A model generated the notes under the pieces. That model saw only the letters and a program-made list of their open reading frames with translations, was not told the origin of the DNA and searched no databases. A DNA stretch of 64,000 nucleotides from Polyangiaceae bacterium (GTDB lineage: Bacteria; Myxococcota_A; Polyangia; Polyangiales; Polyangiaceae). Shown one piece after another: positions 37,221 to 45,736 of this stretch; position 1 is the first letter of the stretch, and every line of letters begins with the position of its first letter. The DNA is taken from contig JAKLKA010000004.1 in NCBI GenBank assembly GCA_023150915.1, positions 1 to 64,000 on the forward strand. The letters run 5' to 3'. The position numbers and the translations under genes were made by a program.

Positions 37221-38351
37221 TCAAGGCTCGAAGTCCGCAAGGGCGGTCTTCGGAGCCGACCCGCGGGGCCGAGCCTTGGCGGGCTCCTTGGCGAGCGCCT
37301 TCGCGGGCTCCTTGGCCTTCGCGGCGTCCGCCTGCTTGGCGGCGGGCTTGGCGGGCTTGGCGGGCTCGGGGGCCGGGGCGGCCGGAGCAGGCTCCTCGAT
37401 GCTGGCTGACGCGACCGTCTCGAGCTTGTCGACCATCAGGCTGGCCTTCTTTCCGACCTCGTCGGCCCGGGACTCCATCAGCTCGATGAGCGCTCGTGCG
37501 TCCGCGAGGTTCTTCTTCACCTCGCTGGCCTTGGCGCGTGACTTCTTGAACGCCGCATCCGCGTTGGCCTCGAGCGCCGCACCGATGGACGCGAGCTTCG
37601 CGAGCTTCTTCTTCGCCGCCTGCATGTCGGCGACGACCTCCGCTTCGCCCTTGGCGGTCTTCTCGACCCAACGGGCGAGCTTGTCTCCGTCGGCGTTGTC
37701 GCCACGGGTCAGCATCTTGGTCTTGGTCGACTCGCCCCGTTCCACCGTGAGCTTCATCTCGAAGCCCAGCTTCTCGGAGCGCTCTTTGACCGCCTTGGCG
37801 ATCAGGGGCGCGCTCGGTGCCTTCGGCTCTTTCTTCTTTGCAGTGGCTGGCGTCGGGGCTTCTTGCGCGGGTGTGGCCGCCGCGCCGGCCGCCTGGAACT
37901 GCCCCACGCTCTGCTTGACCTGCTTGACCTGCGCCAGGATCGAGTTGACTGCTGCCCCGCCCGGGACCGCGTTGATGGCACTCTGCTCGAGTTGCGCCTT
38001 GTAGGCGTCGGTGGCCGACGGCGCTTCCGGCGTGGCGGGCGCACTGGGGGTGGGCGCGGGCGCCGGCGTGGCAGCCTCTTCCTCGACCTCCGGTTCGACG
38101 CCCAGCTCCTTCGCGAGCGCCATCCGCAGCTGGCTCTCGGTCTTGGGGGCCGACGACATCTGGATCGACAGCTCGTGCACGTTCTCGAAGAACTGGTCGT
38201 AGGTCGCGTCGCCCGATTGGTAGCGCTGGCCTTGGGCCACCTCGGAGGGGCCGGCATGGCCGAGACAGCCGCCGGAGGTGGTCGCGAGGGCAAGCAGCAA
38301 CGGCAGCGCTGTGATCGAGATGGCTTTCTTCAGTAGTTTCGTGGTTTTCAT
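37221..38351 (-). CDS. Lipoprotein with Ala/Lys-rich helical domain
   Basis: A 376-residue protein. The signal peptide ends at TTSGGC. A short segment (YQSGDATYDQFFENVHELSIQM) is followed by Pro/Ala linkers and long Ala/Lys/Glu helices (about 215-320: AKKKLAKLASIGAALEANADAAFKK). The C-terminus is Lys/Ala/Pro repeats (AAKQADAAKAKEPAK) that resemble histone-H1-like tails. It is exported, so the basic tail more likely touches envelope polymers than DNA. Family not recognised. ATG 38351 chosen for the signal peptide; the gene diverges from the one at 38436. Confidence 0.72.
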   Translation of the reverse strand: MKTTKLLKKAISITALPLLLALATTSGGCLGHAGPSEVAQGQRYQSGDATYDQFFENVHELSIQMSSAPKTESQLRMALAKELGVEPEVEEEAATPAPAPTPSAPATPEAPSATDAYKAQLEQSAINAVPGGAAVNSILAQVKQVKQSVGQFQAAGAAATPAQEAPTPATAKKKEPKAPSAPLIAKAVKERSEKLGFEMKLTVERGESTKTKMLTRGDNADGDKLARWVEKTAKGEAEVVADMQAAKKKLAKLASIGAALEANADAAFKKSRAKASEVKKNLADARALIELMESRADEVGKKASLMVDKLETVASASIEEPAPAAPAPEPAKPAKPAAKQADAAKAKEPAKALAKEPAKARPRGSAPKTALADFEP

Positions 38352-38435
38352 GGTGTCCCCGGCCTCGGCGGCGCCCCGCCAAGTGAGTCGTGCGTCGCGT
38401 CCTACGCAGGGTCGCACGCTATCTTCCCCGGCTCG

Positions 38436-39122
38436 ATGGGAAGAGGCCGACGCCCCCGGCAACGACGCGGTCGCAAGAAGCGGTCGGGCCAGGGCGTACC
38501 CCGCGGTCGCCAGATCGAGGTCTCGATCGACGAGCTCGAGGCAGCGCGGGCCCACGACGGCACCTTCCGGGGTGATGTCGAGCTCCGGCTCCTCGTCGGC
38601 GTGTACCACGTGCGCGCGGGGCGAGCGGCGCTGATCGGGCGCGCCGTCTGGCCCGTGGACGCGCCCGGGGCCGCGCCCTTTCGCATCGACGTCGACCACG
38701 GCCTGGTCAGCGCCCGGGTGTTCGCTGCCAGCAGTCAGCCGACCGAGGGCATGTTCGTCGTGCTGGTCCTCGCCCTGGAAGAGGACTCGGGGCGCGATGT
38801 TCAGTCTCTCTACGCCCAGCTCGAGCAGCCGGCAGACTGGTGCGTGTGGGACCTCGGCCGATCGCTGCCCGAGCCGCGTTCACTGGCCGAGCTGGCGGGG
38901 CTGGGGCCCAGCGAGCCACCCGTTCCGGAGCGGGTGCAGCTTCTGTTCGGAGCGGACCACGTGCCGGCCCGGCTGGAGAGCGACGAGCTGATCGGCGCGC
39001 TCCTGGTCCGCGTTCCCGAGAGCCGGGATCCAGGTCCGAGTGACTGGCGCTTCCACTTCCAGGCGCCGGACGGGCGAAACGACTGGACCGCGGTCCTGCG
39101 GATCGTCGTCGCCGGCGGGTGA
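38436..39122 (+). CDS. Hypothetical protein with a strongly basic N-terminus
   Basis: A 228-residue protein. The first 27 residues are dominated by Arg/Lys/Gly (GRGRRPRQRRGRKKRSG), then a beta-rich domain follows: FRGDVELRLLVGVYHVRAG, LVSARVFAASSQPTEGMFVVLVLAL, WCVWDLGRSLPEP, and it ends in GRNDWTAVLRIVVAGG. There is no signal peptide or membrane segment. I do not recognise the family. The basic leader could bind nucleic acid. The 150-base gap before the CreD-like gene holds its ribosome site but nothing else I can name. Confidence 0.6.
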   Translation: MGRGRRPRQRRGRKKRSGQGVPRGRQIEVSIDELEAARAHDGTFRGDVELRLLVGVYHVRAGRAALIGRAVWPVDAPGAAPFRIDVDHGLVSARVFAASSQPTEGMFVVLVLALEEDSGRDVQSLYAQLEQPADWCVWDLGRSLPEPRSLAELAGLGPSEPPVPERVQLLFGADHVPARLESDELIGALLVRVPESRDPGPSDWRFHFQAPDGRNDWTAVLRIVVAGG

Positions 39123-39272
39123 AGGCTGGTCCACGAAAAGGCGACTGGCCCGCCGCCAAGGGCCCGCGTGCAGATTGCGTGCAGGTCGCGCGGAGAATCG
39201 CGGTGCGGTCCAAGTTCGGGGAATCGTCGGTGGTCTTCGACCCGTTGGGCGGGGGCGACAGCGGGAGAACAC

Positions 39273-40514
39273 ATGCGACGACTGATTGCCATTGCTCTGG
39301 TTTGGCTGGGCTGCTCCCTGGCCTGGTTGATCCTCGGTTCCACGCTTCTGGTGCGTTCGGACGACAGCTCGGCGCGGATGGGGGACGGCGTGAACGCGCT
39401 GTGGGGTCCGGCGATGCGGCAGCTGCCGCCCCGCGCGACCCTGGCGGCCCCCGCCACGGCTGCGGGGGGAGCCGCCAAGCCTCCGAGCGACGTGCCCTTG
39501 GCGAGCTCGGCCATCGACGTGGCCCTCGATCTGGAGCATCGCAAGAAGGGCCTGGTCTGGTTCCCGACCTACTCCGTCGATTTCCGGGCGCGCTACGCCT
39601 TCGTGAACCCCGACCCCGAGCCGCGCGAAGTCAGCTTCGAGCTGCCCCTCGAGTCCGAGCACGCGCTCTACGACGGCTTCGCCGTGAGCGAGAACGACCG
39701 GCCGGTGGCCGCCGAGGTCACCCACGGCGTGGCGCGCTGGACGGCGCGACTCGGGCCGAGCGAGAAGAAGAGCTACGACGTGCGCTACCGCTCGCGGGGC
39801 ACCAGCCGCTGGCAGTACGATCTCACGGCCGGCACCGGCAGCGTGCGGGACTTCCGGCTGTCGCTCACCACCGACTTCGGCGAGGTGAGCTTCCTCCCCG
39901 GCACGCTCTCGCCTTCGAAACACCAGTCGACCGGCGCGGGGTGGAGCGGAAGCTGGGAGTTCTCGTCACTGGTCGCCAGCTCTCCAATCGGGCTCTCGCT
40001 CCCCGAGCGCCTCAACCCGGGCCCGCTGGCGTCGAAGATCACCTTCTTTGCTCCGGTCAGCCTGCTGTTCTTCTTCTTCGTGGTGGCGATCTTGGCGCAC
40101 GCACAGCGGCGGCAACTCCACCCGCTGCACTATCTGTTCCTCGGCTGCGCGTTCTTCGCGTTCCACCTGCTCTTCGCCTACCTGGTGGACCACGTCTCGA
40201 TCGCGCCGTCGTTCGCCATCGCCGCCGTGGTGTCGATCGCGCTGGTCGTGTCCTACGCTCGGCTGTTCGTGGGCTGGCGCTTCGCGCTGTGCGAGATGGG
40301 GCTCTCGCAGCTGATCTACCTGGTGCTGTTCTCGTTCAGCTTCTTCTTCTCGGGCTTCACCGGGCTGTCGATCACCATCGGTGCGATCCTGACGCTGTTC
40401 GTCTTGATGCAGATCACCGGCCGGCGCGACCTCTCGGAAGCGCCGCGGGATCCCAGGCCGGCTTGCGCGCAGCCTTACCGCTGTGCCGCGGCCGCCGACG
40501 GAGCCGTCACTTGA
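39273..40514 (+). CDS. CreD-like inner-membrane protein
   Basis: A 413-residue membrane protein with ribosome site GGGAGA before ATG 39273. One N-terminal membrane segment (about 4-26) is followed by a periplasmic beta domain (about 30-255: LWFPTYSVDFRARYAF-like strands, LGPSEKKSYDVRYRSRG). Five or six membrane segments follow (about 262-395: ITFFAPVSLLFFFFVVAIL, HPLHYLFLGCAFFAFHLLF). This layout matches CreD, induced by CreBC in enterobacteria and tied to envelope stress. No creBC genes are adjacent. It overlaps the end of the convergent GYF gene by 8 bases. Confidence 0.75.
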   Translation: MRRLIAIALVWLGCSLAWLILGSTLLVRSDDSSARMGDGVNALWGPAMRQLPPRATLAAPATAAGGAAKPPSDVPLASSAIDVALDLEHRKKGLVWFPTYSVDFRARYAFVNPDPEPREVSFELPLESEHALYDGFAVSENDRPVAAEVTHGVARWTARLGPSEKKSYDVRYRSRGTSRWQYDLTAGTGSVRDFRLSLTTDFGEVSFLPGTLSPSKHQSTGAGWSGSWEFSSLVASSPIGLSLPERLNPGPLASKITFFAPVSLLFFFFVVAILAHAQRRQLHPLHYLFLGCAFFAFHLLFAYLVDHVSIAPSFAIAAVVSIALVVSYARLFVGWRFALCEMGLSQLIYLVLFSFSFFFSGFTGLSITIGAILTLFVLMQITGRRDLSEAPRDPRPACAQPYRCAAAADGAVT

Positions 40515-42834
40515 TGGACAGGGCGGTGCCCCAGAGCTCGTAGCCCTTGTCGTTCTTCACCAGCTGCAGGGACACGGCCTTGCCCCCGGCTGCGGTGATC
40601 ACGCCCTGCCCGGCCTCTTTGCCGGGTGCCGACACCTTCAGCGCGTCGCCGATCGGCGCCAGATCCTTGTCGAGGATCTGCACGCGGACCACGCGCTCGC
40701 CGGCGCCGCCCTCGGTCCACTGCAAGAGCCAGCGACCCTCGGACAGGCCTGCCGCCACCGGAGCGATCGCGTCGCCGCCGGGGCCACCGGAGGGAACGGA
40801 GAACGCCTTGGCCGCGCTCGGGGTCTCGCCGTGCTTGGCGGTCGCGAGCTGTACGCTCCAGGGTGCGTCGTCGCCGGTCTTGGCGGCGAAGGCCACCAAG
40901 ATGCTCTGGTCGCCGGCGGCGACCGTCGGGGTGCCTGCGCGCCCGGCGACATCGACGTTGGCGAGATCGCTCTTCTTGCTGCCATTGGGCTTCAACCAGC
41001 CCACGCGGACCTTGCCCGCGCTGCGGAAGGTGACCGCGTGACCCACGCCTTCGACGCTGGCCACGCGCGCTTCGGTGGCCTTGTCGTTGGTGGCGTCGGG
41101 CCAGATCTCTTCGACGGCTCCGGCCTTGGGCTGGCGCACGTAGCCCTTGGCCGTGAAGCCCAGGGTGAAGGCGGGCTCGGCGTCGACGCTGTGGGGCAGC
41201 GCGAGCAGCCCACCCTCGCGATCGGCCACGAAACGGTCCTTCTCCGACGCCACCGGCACCACACCGATCACCTTCTTGCCGGGCGGGGCCGTGAACGCCT
41301 GCTCGACCTCGAGCGACTCGAGATCGACCACGATGCCAAGGCCCGACGCTTCGCCGTTGGCGAAGCCCACGGCGACCTTCCCGCCGCGGGGTGCCGCGTA
41401 GGGCGGCACGCCGAGCTGAATCGCCGGTGACAGACTGGTGGGTGCCTTGGCGATGGTGACGCTGGGTGCAGCGCTGGTGGCTGGCTTCGCCGACGCTGCG
41501 GCCGTGGCCGACGGTTTTGCCGTGGCGCTGGGGGCTGCGGCGCTCTCCCAGGGCTTGAAGTAGAACGCGGCGCCGGCCGCCAGCACGCCGAACAGGCCGA
41601 ACGCCCCGAGCCCGGCCACGAGCCACGGCAAGGCGCTCTTCTTCTTGGGCGGTGCATACGACGGGTAGGCGGCCGCGGGCGGCGGCGCGTACGAGGGTGC
41701 CGCCGCGGGGGCCATCGGGGTCTGCCACGCGGTGGGCTCGGGGGGCGCCGGCAACGGTGCAGGCCCCGGGTCGATGGCGAACGCCGGAAGTGGCTCGGCA
41801 TCGGGCCGAAGCGCCGCCGGGTGGATCTGCGTGGGCGCTTCGTTCTCGGGCTCGGAGACGGGAACGATGGCGTCCGCGGTTCGCGTGGGGCCTTCGTTCT
41901 CGGGCTCGGGCATCGGCGAGATCACCGGAGCCACCACCGGCGCTGCCGGCTTCACCGCTGCAGGCTTCGAGATCGCGATCATCGGCGCGGGCTTCGGCCG
42001 CTTGGCCTCGACCATGGCCGCCAGGCCGTCCAGCGAGGGCGCCGAGGCCAGAGGCTTGTCCGCCTTCGGCGCCGAGCGCGTGCCGGCGGCGACCTCGAGG
42101 ATCTGGATTTCTTCGTCACCGAGCGTGCCGGTGACGGGCTCGTGGTGCGGGTTCGAGTCGACCGGCACGATGGGCTCGGCGCTCTTCGGCTTCGAGAGAT
42201 CGCTGACGGTCTTCTCGGGGGGCGCGGTCTTCGCCAGGGGCGCGACCTCGACCCAGCTCGCGGCCGGGGGCGCAGCCGGACGCGGTGGAGGCGTGCCGCG
42301 GCGTGACGGTGCGGGCGGCGCGCTGGCGCGGGACGGCGGCGGCGGCTGCACCGCCTGCAGCTCCGACCCGGTGAGCTCGATCTCTTGCATCACCAGCGTC
42401 CCCGGCCGGTCGTTCTCGGGGTTCGACGCCACCGGAATGATGGGCTCGAGCGAGGTCGAGACATTCACCGGAATGGGCGGCGGATGCGAAATGCGATCGG
42501 GATCGGGCTTCGGCACGATGATCGCGCCGCGCGCGACCGACGGCAACGCAGTGGACAGCTCGGCGACCTGACCCGCGGCCACCCACTCGGCCCAGCCTTG
42601 GCGCCACACCAGGCTCTTGCCGTTCAGCGAGCCCTGCTTCAGCCCCGACAGCAGCTCGTCGCGGTCGACCGTCTTGAGCGAACCGTCGGGGTTCGCGCAG
42701 AACCAGAAATCGGTACCTTCTTCTGACAAGTCGGCGTCTCCCTGGGGGGCCGCTCTACCATCCATCGCGCCGCTCGGCGACGGCCAGCGCATGGGATTCA
42801 CGGGTTCCGGCGAAGTGGTAGGGCTCGAGTGCAT
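40507..42834 (-). CDS. GYF_2-domain membrane protein with a large external domain
   Basis: A protein of about 775 residues. Residues near 35-80 form a GYF_2 domain (FWFCANPDGSLKTVDRDELLSGLKQG, VWRQGWAEWVAAGQV). A long Pro/Ala/Glu linker (about 85-395) repeats EPIIPV/ENDRPGTL-like elements. One membrane span (about 398-421: LPWLVAGLGAFGLFGVLAAGAAFYF) leads to a C-terminal domain of repeated beta motifs (about 460-775), propeller-like (DQSILVAFAAKTGDD; GRWLLQWTEGG). GYF_2 domains are frequent in myxobacterial signalling and motility proteins. ATG 42834 has GGAAC upstream; ATG 42765 is an alternative. Confidence 0.72.
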   Translation of the reverse strand: MHSSPTTSPEPVNPMRWPSPSGAMDGRAAPQGDADLSEEGTDFWFCANPDGSLKTVDRDELLSGLKQGSLNGKSLVWRQGWAEWVAAGQVAELSTALPSVARGAIIVPKPDPDRISHPPPIPVNVSTSLEPIIPVASNPENDRPGTLVMQEIELTGSELQAVQPPPPSRASAPPAPSRRGTPPPRPAAPPAASWVEVAPLAKTAPPEKTVSDLSKPKSAEPIVPVDSNPHHEPVTGTLGDEEIQILEVAAGTRSAPKADKPLASAPSLDGLAAMVEAKRPKPAPMIAISKPAAVKPAAPVVAPVISPMPEPENEGPTRTADAIVPVSEPENEAPTQIHPAALRPDAEPLPAFAIDPGPAPLPAPPEPTAWQTPMAPAAAPSYAPPPAAAYPSYAPPKKKSALPWLVAGLGAFGLFGVLAAGAAFYFKPWESAAAPSATAKPSATAAASAKPATSAAPSVTIAKAPTSLSPAIQLGVPPYAAPRGGKVAVGFANGEASGLGIVVDLESLEVEQAFTAPPGKKVIGVVPVASEKDRFVADREGGLLALPHSVDAEPAFTLGFTAKGYVRQPKAGAVEEIWPDATNDKATEARVASVEGVGHAVTFRSAGKVRVGWLKPNGSKKSDLANVDVAGRAGTPTVAAGDQSILVAFAAKTGDDAPWSVQLATAKHGETPSAAKAFSVPSGGPGGDAIAPVAAGLSEGRWLLQWTEGGAGERVVRVQILDKDLAPIGDALKVSAPGKEAGQGVITAAGGKAVSLQLVKNDKGYELWGTALSIK

Positions 42835-42871
42835 GGTGGTGTTCCGTCCCGCGCCTGGTACGCCGCTCCGT

Positions 42872-43429
42872 TCACCAGTCTTCCCGCCGCCGGGCCCAGA
42901 GCCCCGCGCGGCCCCCGCCCTCGACGGCGCGCAGGCGCTCGAGCCCGGGCAGATCATGAGTCAGCTCGCCGCGTTCCAAGCGGAAGCGCGGGCTCGGGTG
43001 GGGCTCGGGGAAGTCCCGCGTGAACGTGGCGATCACCGCCGACCCGCCCGGCGCCAGCAGGGAAGCCAGGCGCGCGAACAGCCCGCGGTCCAGGAAGTTC
43101 ACCACCACCACCAGCTGTGCGCCCGGCGCTCCTGGCGGCAACTGCGCCAGATCGACCACGCGCGTGCCGATCTCCAGGCCCCGCTCCCGCGCGCGCTCGC
43201 AGAGCTGTGCCAGCGCCTCGGCGCTCACGTCCCACGCCTCGACCGCCCAGCCGCGCTCGGCGAGCGCCAACGCGTGGCGCCCCGTGCCGCAGGCCAGGTC
43301 GATGGCGAATCGGCCCCCGCCCGGACCCAGCTCGTCGAGCACCTGCACCACGAACGGATCGGGGGGCCGCAGGGTCTGCCCGGCCGCCGCGGCATGGCGC
43401 GCATTCCAGCGCTCGCGATCGCTCGGCAT
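42872..43429 (-). CDS. Class I SAM-dependent methyltransferase
   Basis: A protein of about 185 residues. Motif I is FAIDLACGTGRHALAL, the acidic residue at the end of strand 2 is in VEAWDVS, and GGSAVIATF marks a later strand. The size and LACGTGRHA resemble TehB-like small methyltransferases. The substrate is unknown. ATG 43429 (MPSDRERW) is preferred; GTG 43441 in the same frame is possible. It lies 37 bases upstream of the GYF gene and diverges from the AIM24 cluster. Confidence 0.85.
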   Translation of the reverse strand: MPSDRERWNARHAAAAGQTLRPPDPFVVQVLDELGPGGGRFAIDLACGTGRHALALAERGWAVEAWDVSAEALAQLCERARERGLEIGTRVVDLAQLPPGAPGAQLVVVVNFLDRGLFARLASLLAPGGSAVIATFTRDFPEPHPSPRFRLERGELTHDLPGLERLRAVEGGGRAGLWARRREDW

Positions 43430-43509
43430 GACCTCGATCACGAGTATAGCGGTTGAGCCCGACCGCGAGACCGACTATCGCCGACGCTCGGACGCGAGAG
43501 GGAGAACGC

Positions 43510-44280
43510 ATGCAACAGATGCCACACGGACAGCCCGCACCCGCCGGGCCGCCCATGGGTCACGCCCCGCCCGCCATGGCCGGCGCGGCGCAGCACGAGA
43601 TCACGCACGGGCCGTCGTTCGCGATGCTGCGCGTCGATCTCGCGCCCGGGCAAACCCTGGTGGCGGAAGCGGGCTCGATGGTGGCGCGCAATCAGCACGT
43701 GCAGATGGCGGTGAAGCTCAACGCCTCGCCCTCGGCGGGGTTCATCGCGACGCTCAAGGCCATCGTCATCGCCCTGATCCGCAAGTTCATCGGTGGCGAG
43801 ACCTTCATCGTCAACCACTTCAGCGCGCCGCAACCCGGCCGTGTCTGGCTCGCGCCGGCGATGTCGGGGCACATCGCCCACCGCCGCATGAACGGCGAGA
43901 AGCTGATTCTCTCCACCGGCGCGTACCTGGCGCATGTCGGCAACCTCGACATCGCCATGAAGTTCGGCGGGCTCAAGGGCATCTTGGCCAAAGAAGGCGC
44001 CTTCTGGCTCGAGGTCAGCGGCGTGGGGGACCTGTGGTTCACCAGCTACGGCGGCATCGAGGTGGTCGACATCACGCAGCCCTTCATGATCGATAACGGT
44101 CACATCGTCGGCTACGAAGGCCAGCTGAACATGAGCGTGAAGCGCCCGGGTGGCGGCATGATGGGCCTGATCGCCTCGGGTGAGGGCCTGGTCTGCGAAT
44201 TCACCGGCCAGGGTCGCGTGTACCTGCAGAGTCGCAACCTGAGCTCGCTGGTCAGCTGGCTCTCACCGCTTCTGCCTTGA
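43510..44280 (+). CDS. AIM24-family protein, copy 1 (with a Pro/His N-terminal extension)
   Basis: A 256-residue protein; ribosome site GGGAGA before ATG 43510. After a Pro/Gly/His leader of about 35 residues (MGHAPPAMAGAA) comes an AIM24 domain: LRVDLAPGQTLVAEAGSMVA, GGETFIVNHFSA, GAYLAHVGNLDIAMKFGG, LWFTSYGGIEVVDI and GEGLVCEFTGQGRVYLQSRN. It is a beta-rich fold named from the yeast mitochondrial protein; bacterial roles are unclear. It lacks an enzyme motif. First of three tandem copies, with gaps of 15 and 10 bases. Confidence 0.88.
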   Translation: MQQMPHGQPAPAGPPMGHAPPAMAGAAQHEITHGPSFAMLRVDLAPGQTLVAEAGSMVARNQHVQMAVKLNASPSAGFIATLKAIVIALIRKFIGGETFIVNHFSAPQPGRVWLAPAMSGHIAHRRMNGEKLILSTGAYLAHVGNLDIAMKFGGLKGILAKEGAFWLEVSGVGDLWFTSYGGIEVVDITQPFMIDNGHIVGYEGQLNMSVKRPGGGMMGLIASGEGLVCEFTGQGRVYLQSRNLSSLVSWLSPLLP

Positions 44281-44295
44281 GAGGAGGACCGAGCG

Positions 44296-44970
44296 ATGAA
44301 CTTCGACATCCAGTACCGGCCCGCGCACTCGCTGGCCAGGGTCAGCCTCCAGCCGGGCGAGGCGGTGATTGCCGAGAGCGGCGCCATGGTCGGCATGAGC
44401 ACCAACGTGCAAATGCAGACCCAGAGCGGCGGCCTGATGAGCGGTCTCAAGCGCATGTTCGGGGGCGAGAGCTTCTTCCGCAACACCTTCACCGCCGCCA
44501 ATGGCCCGGGTGAGGTGCTGCTGGCCCACGCCCTGTGCGGCGACATGGTCGTGCTCGACATGACCCAGCCGGGGTACTTGATCCAGAGCTCGAGCTTCAT
44601 CGCCTCGACCCCCAACGTGAACATCGAGACCAAGGTCGGCGGCTTCAAGAGCTTCTTCGCGGGTGAGGGCGTGTTCGTGCTCAGCGCCACCTGCCAGGGC
44701 CCCGGGCAAGTCTTGGTCGGCGCCTTCGGCGGCATTCAGGAGCTCGTGTGCGATGGCAGCCTGGTGATCGACACCGGTCACCTGGTGGCTTGGGACTCGA
44801 CGCTCACTTACACCGTCGGCAAGAGCGGCAGCGGCTGGATCGCGTCGTTCCTCTCGGGCGAAGGCCTGGTCTGCCACTTCCAAGGGCAAGGGCGGATCTG
44901 GATCCAGACGCGCAACCCCGCGGGCTACGGGCAAGCGATCGGCGCGCTCTTGCCGCCGCGTTCCGGCTGA
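44296..44970 (+). CDS. AIM24-family protein, copy 2
   Basis: A 224-residue protein; strong ribosome site GAGAGGAGG before ATG 44296. The AIM24 fold has no extension: VSLQPGEAVIAESGAMVGMSTNVQMQTQS, FGGESFFRNTFTA, STPNVNIETKVGG, VLVGAFGGIQEL, VIDTGHLVAWDSTLTYTVG and GLVCHFQGQGRIWIQTRNP. It is closer in sequence to copy 3 than to copy 1 by eye, for example GGES-FRNTFTA versus GGESVFQNTFTA. Likely cotranscribed with both neighbours. Confidence 0.9.
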   Translation: MNFDIQYRPAHSLARVSLQPGEAVIAESGAMVGMSTNVQMQTQSGGLMSGLKRMFGGESFFRNTFTAANGPGEVLLAHALCGDMVVLDMTQPGYLIQSSSFIASTPNVNIETKVGGFKSFFAGEGVFVLSATCQGPGQVLVGAFGGIQELVCDGSLVIDTGHLVAWDSTLTYTVGKSGSGWIASFLSGEGLVCHFQGQGRIWIQTRNPAGYGQAIGALLPPRSG

Positions 44971-44980
44971 GAGGGAGACC

Positions 44981-45661
44981 ATGCACTACGACATTCTCGA
45001 GAAACCGGACTTCAGCCTGGTGCGCGTGGCCTTCCATCAGCCGGGCGAGTCTCTCTTGGTCGAGGCGGCGGCCATGGTCGCCAAGGACAGTGCGCTCGAG
45101 ATGCGCACCCAAATGCAGGGCGGGCTGCTCGGGGCCGCCAAGCGCAAGCTGCTCGGCGGCGAGAGCGTGTTCCAGAACACCTTCACCGCGACGGCGCCGG
45201 GCCAACAGCTGTGGTTCGCTCCTGGCCCCGAAGGCGACCTCGAGGTCGTCGAAATGGACGGCCGCACCCCCATCTTCTTGTCCTCGGGGGCGTTCCTGGC
45301 CAGCGCCCCCACGGTGCAGCTCGACACCAAGTGGGGCGGCGCCAAGGGGTTCTTCAGCGGCACCGGCATGTTCCTCTTGGTGGCCCAGGGCACCGGCCCG
45401 CTGTTCTTCTGCGCCTATGGCGGCATCCACGCCGTGGACGTCGGTCCGGCCGGCTACATCTGCGACACCTCGCACATCGTCGGCTTCACCGGGGGCCTGC
45501 AGTACACGGTGAACAAGGTCGGCGGCATGAAGAGCCTGTTCTTCAGCGGCGAGGGTCTGGTCTGCACCTTCCACGGCCAGGGCCGCCTGTGGATCAGCAC
45601 CCGCAACCCTTCCGGCCTGGTCAGCTTCGTTCACCCGTTCCGCCGCGTGCAGAGCGGGTAG
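44981..45661 (+). CDS. AIM24-family protein, copy 3
   Basis: A 226-residue protein; ribosome site GAGAGGGAG before ATG 44981. AIM24 fold: VAFHQPGESLLVEAAAMVAKDSALEMRTQMQGG, LLGGESVFQNTFTATAPG, GAFLASAPTVQLDTKWGG, GPLFFCAYGGIHAVDV and GEGLVCTFHGQGRLWISTRNPSG. It ends in FVHPFRRVQSG. The three copies keep length and domain boundaries but differ at most surface positions, which suggests hetero-assembly or separate ligands. Confidence 0.9.
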   Translation: MHYDILEKPDFSLVRVAFHQPGESLLVEAAAMVAKDSALEMRTQMQGGLLGAAKRKLLGGESVFQNTFTATAPGQQLWFAPGPEGDLEVVEMDGRTPIFLSSGAFLASAPTVQLDTKWGGAKGFFSGTGMFLLVAQGTGPLFFCAYGGIHAVDVGPAGYICDTSHIVGFTGGLQYTVNKVGGMKSLFFSGEGLVCTFHGQGRLWISTRNPSGLVSFVHPFRRVQSG

Positions 45662-45699
45662 GCGGCCGTCGGCGTCCCCCGCTCGGGCCCGCCGCGATC

Positions 45700-45715
45700 C
45701 CCGGGCGTACCCGGG
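45700..45715 (+). terminator. Possible terminator hairpin after the AIM24 cluster
   Basis: CCCGGG (45700-45705) and CCCGGG (45710-45715) are self-complementary with loop CGTA. There is no T run, so this would have to act with Rho or as a weak stop. It lies in the 75-base gap before the next gene. Confidence 0.3.
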
Positions 45716-45736
45716 CCTGCTATCCTCCAGAGTGGC

